A DNA stretch of 34,562 nt from a virus. Below are positions 33,648 to 34,562 of this stretch, piece by piece. Position 1 is the stretch's first letter; each line of letters starts with the position of its first letter. A model generated the notes under the pieces. The model was not told the origin of the DNA. It ran no database searches and was given only the letters and a program-made list of their open reading frames with translations. The position numbers and the translations under genes were made by a program. Where the stretch lies: positions 1 to 34,562 of the IMG/VR virus record IMGVR_UViG_3300020477_000077; one strand, 5' to 3'.

Positions 33648-34562
33648 TGGCAATAATTGCTACAGGTAATATAAGCGGTTCATCAATATCTACTGGTTCG
33701 TTTGGATCTGCTAGAATTGCGAACAATATAGCTTTTGGTGCTTCAAGTACAACAACAATTGGAAACGGTAGTGATACTAATCTTTCTTTTTATATTGCTG
33801 GTAATGAAAGATTTAAACTATACAATCATGGTGGTAATATTTATTTTGCTTCAAATAATGCTTCTGGTCCTAACATCTATAGTGCAGCTTCAAGTACAAC
33901 ACAAGCAACTTATTTAATTAGTGGAAGAACAAATACTGGCTGGGGAGGTGGAGTAGATAAGATAAGTGGTATCGTAGCTGGAACTGAAGTTTTACAGATA
34001 GCCGCTAATAATATAAGCGGTTCATCGACCTCAACTGGTTCGTTTGGTTCATTAGTTGTATCTGATGCAGTTCAAGGAAACTTAACTGTTGAAGGAGATG
34101 TAATAGCAAAACAATATATTGTATCTTCATCAGTTACGCATTTAACAGCTTCAGCTATGAGCGGATCAACAGTATTTGGCGACACATCAAGTGATACACA
34201 TCAATTCACGGGATCATTATTAATAACCGGAAGTATGACAGTAGACAGCGGAAGCGTGAATTTAAATAATGCTGTTAATCTTAGTGGCTCAGCAACCTCA
34301 ACTGCTTCGTTTGGTTCTGCGATTATCAATGGAGTTGGTGATAATGCTAAACTTTCAATTGGTAGAGCCACTCATGGTAGTGCGGATTTGACTGTTCAAG
34401 ATGGGCGAATAGATGCTGGATTAGGTGCAACCGATGGTTACAACTTTCACGATTTTGGGGCTAACTTTGGATTCAAGGGATTGACGTCTCCAAGTAGATT
34501 AGCAGTAGTATGGGATAGTACAGAAAGACTTACGGTTACAGATAATGTTAGAATAACAGGTA
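33647..34562 (+). CDS. Tail-fibre gene with SGSSTSTGSFG repeats, 3'-truncated by window edge
   Basis: The ATG at 33647 shares TAATG with the giant fibre stop, with AGGAGA upstream, and the frame stays open to the window end (305 codons visible). The protein starts MAIIATGNISGSSISTGSFG, so it lacks the N-terminal mounting module and begins directly with the repeat motif. It continues with a beta-rich block, SGSSTSTGSFGSLVVSDAVQ, the shared block also present in the preceding gene, and SGSATSTASFG. It is probably the next segment of the same fibre system or a paralogous fibre; the C-terminus is unseen. Confidence 0.9.
   Translation, partial: MAIIATGNISGSSISTGSFGSARIANNIAFGASSTTTIGNGSDTNLSFYIAGNERFKLYNHGGNIYFASNNASGPNIYSAASSTTQATYLISGRTNTGWGGGVDKISGIVAGTEVLQIAANNISGSSTSTGSFGSLVVSDAVQGNLTVEGDVIAKQYIVSSSVTHLTASAMSGSTVFGDTSSDTHQFTGSLLITGSMTVDSGSVNLNNAVNLSGSATSTASFGSAIINGVGDNAKLSIGRATHGSADLTVQDGRIDAGLGATDGYNFHDFGANFGFKGLTSPSRLAVVWDSTERLTVTDNVRITG
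34013..34315 (+). repeat. Shared fibre block, copy C
   Basis: Third copy of the block at 28422 and 31188, here in a different gene. It encodes IVSSSVTHLTASAMSGST and ends with SGSATSTASFG. The match to copy B is close at protein level with many silent DNA differences. Confidence 0.85.

Noticed and set aside
33268-33917. Frames at 33268-33726 (-) and 33735-33917 (+)
   Set aside because: Both overlap the clear fibre frames 27816-33647 and 33647-34562, and neither has recognisable content.
28020-34320. Regularly recurring short DNA repeats considered as CRISPR
   Set aside because: The repeats are in-frame coding for SGSATSTGSFG, spaced irregularly by hundreds of bases, with variable third codon positions.

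Overview
This window is an AT-rich, tightly packed block of late genes from a T4-like, contractile-tailed marine-type bacteriophage. Every credible gene is on the + strand. Many genes touch or overlap by 1-14 nt (stop and start often share TAATG), and most have GGAG/GAGG-type ribosome binding sites. The T4 assignment rests on recognisable terminase (gp17), portal (gp20), prohead protease (gp21), scaffold (gp22), major capsid (gp23) and neck/tail-completion (gp13, gp14, gp15-like) proteins. The phage-encoded ribosomal protein bS21 and the serine/glycine/threonine-rich fibre proteins recall uncultivated marine T4-like phages and the Pelagibacter myovirus HTVC008M (recalled from general knowledge, not searched). 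The host cannot be fixed from this window.

Layout. (1) 2-4837: the 3' part of a very large fibre protein that is open at the left edge. (2) 4859-5335: a GH108-type lysozyme. (3) 5406-9092: a 1228-residue protein that appears to combine an NMNAT/cytidylyltransferase-like domain, an ADP-ribosyltransferase-like domain and an ATP-dependent DNA/RNA-ligase-like domain. This is the least ordinary gene here. (4) 9095-12994: a zinc-ribbon protein, terminase large subunit and portal. (5) 13046-16573: a prohead cluster made of gp21 plus four unrecognised, mostly helical or acidic proteins, ending in bS21. (6) 16696-19422: scaffold gp22 and capsid gp23, closed by a strong rho-independent terminator. (7) 19544-24730: gp13-like, gp14-like and a gp15-like protein whose C-terminus is extended by about 900 residues of fibre sequence. 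(8) 24739-34562: five fibre-region genes, including a 1943-residue fibre and a last fibre gene that is open at the right edge.

How it fits together. gp17 pumps DNA through the gp20 portal into a prohead built from gp23 on a gp22 core. gp21 cleaves these proteins, and a candidate cleavage site in gp23 lies at almost the same residue as in T4. The gp13/14/15-like proteins would finish the head and join it to the tail. The fibre proteins share an SGSATSTGSFG-type motif and visibly duplicated modules, which suggests a modular, recombining adhesin set. Compared with T4, sheath and tube genes (18, 19) are missing between 17 and 20. Four short upstream sites with a TATAAAC or ATATTTAT core look like late promoters.

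No gene-free stretch exceeds 300 bases. The longest gaps, 16574-16695 and 19423-19543, hold a terminator-like hairpin or terminator plus a promoter-like site. I saw no tRNA, CRISPR array, insertion sequence or integrase.
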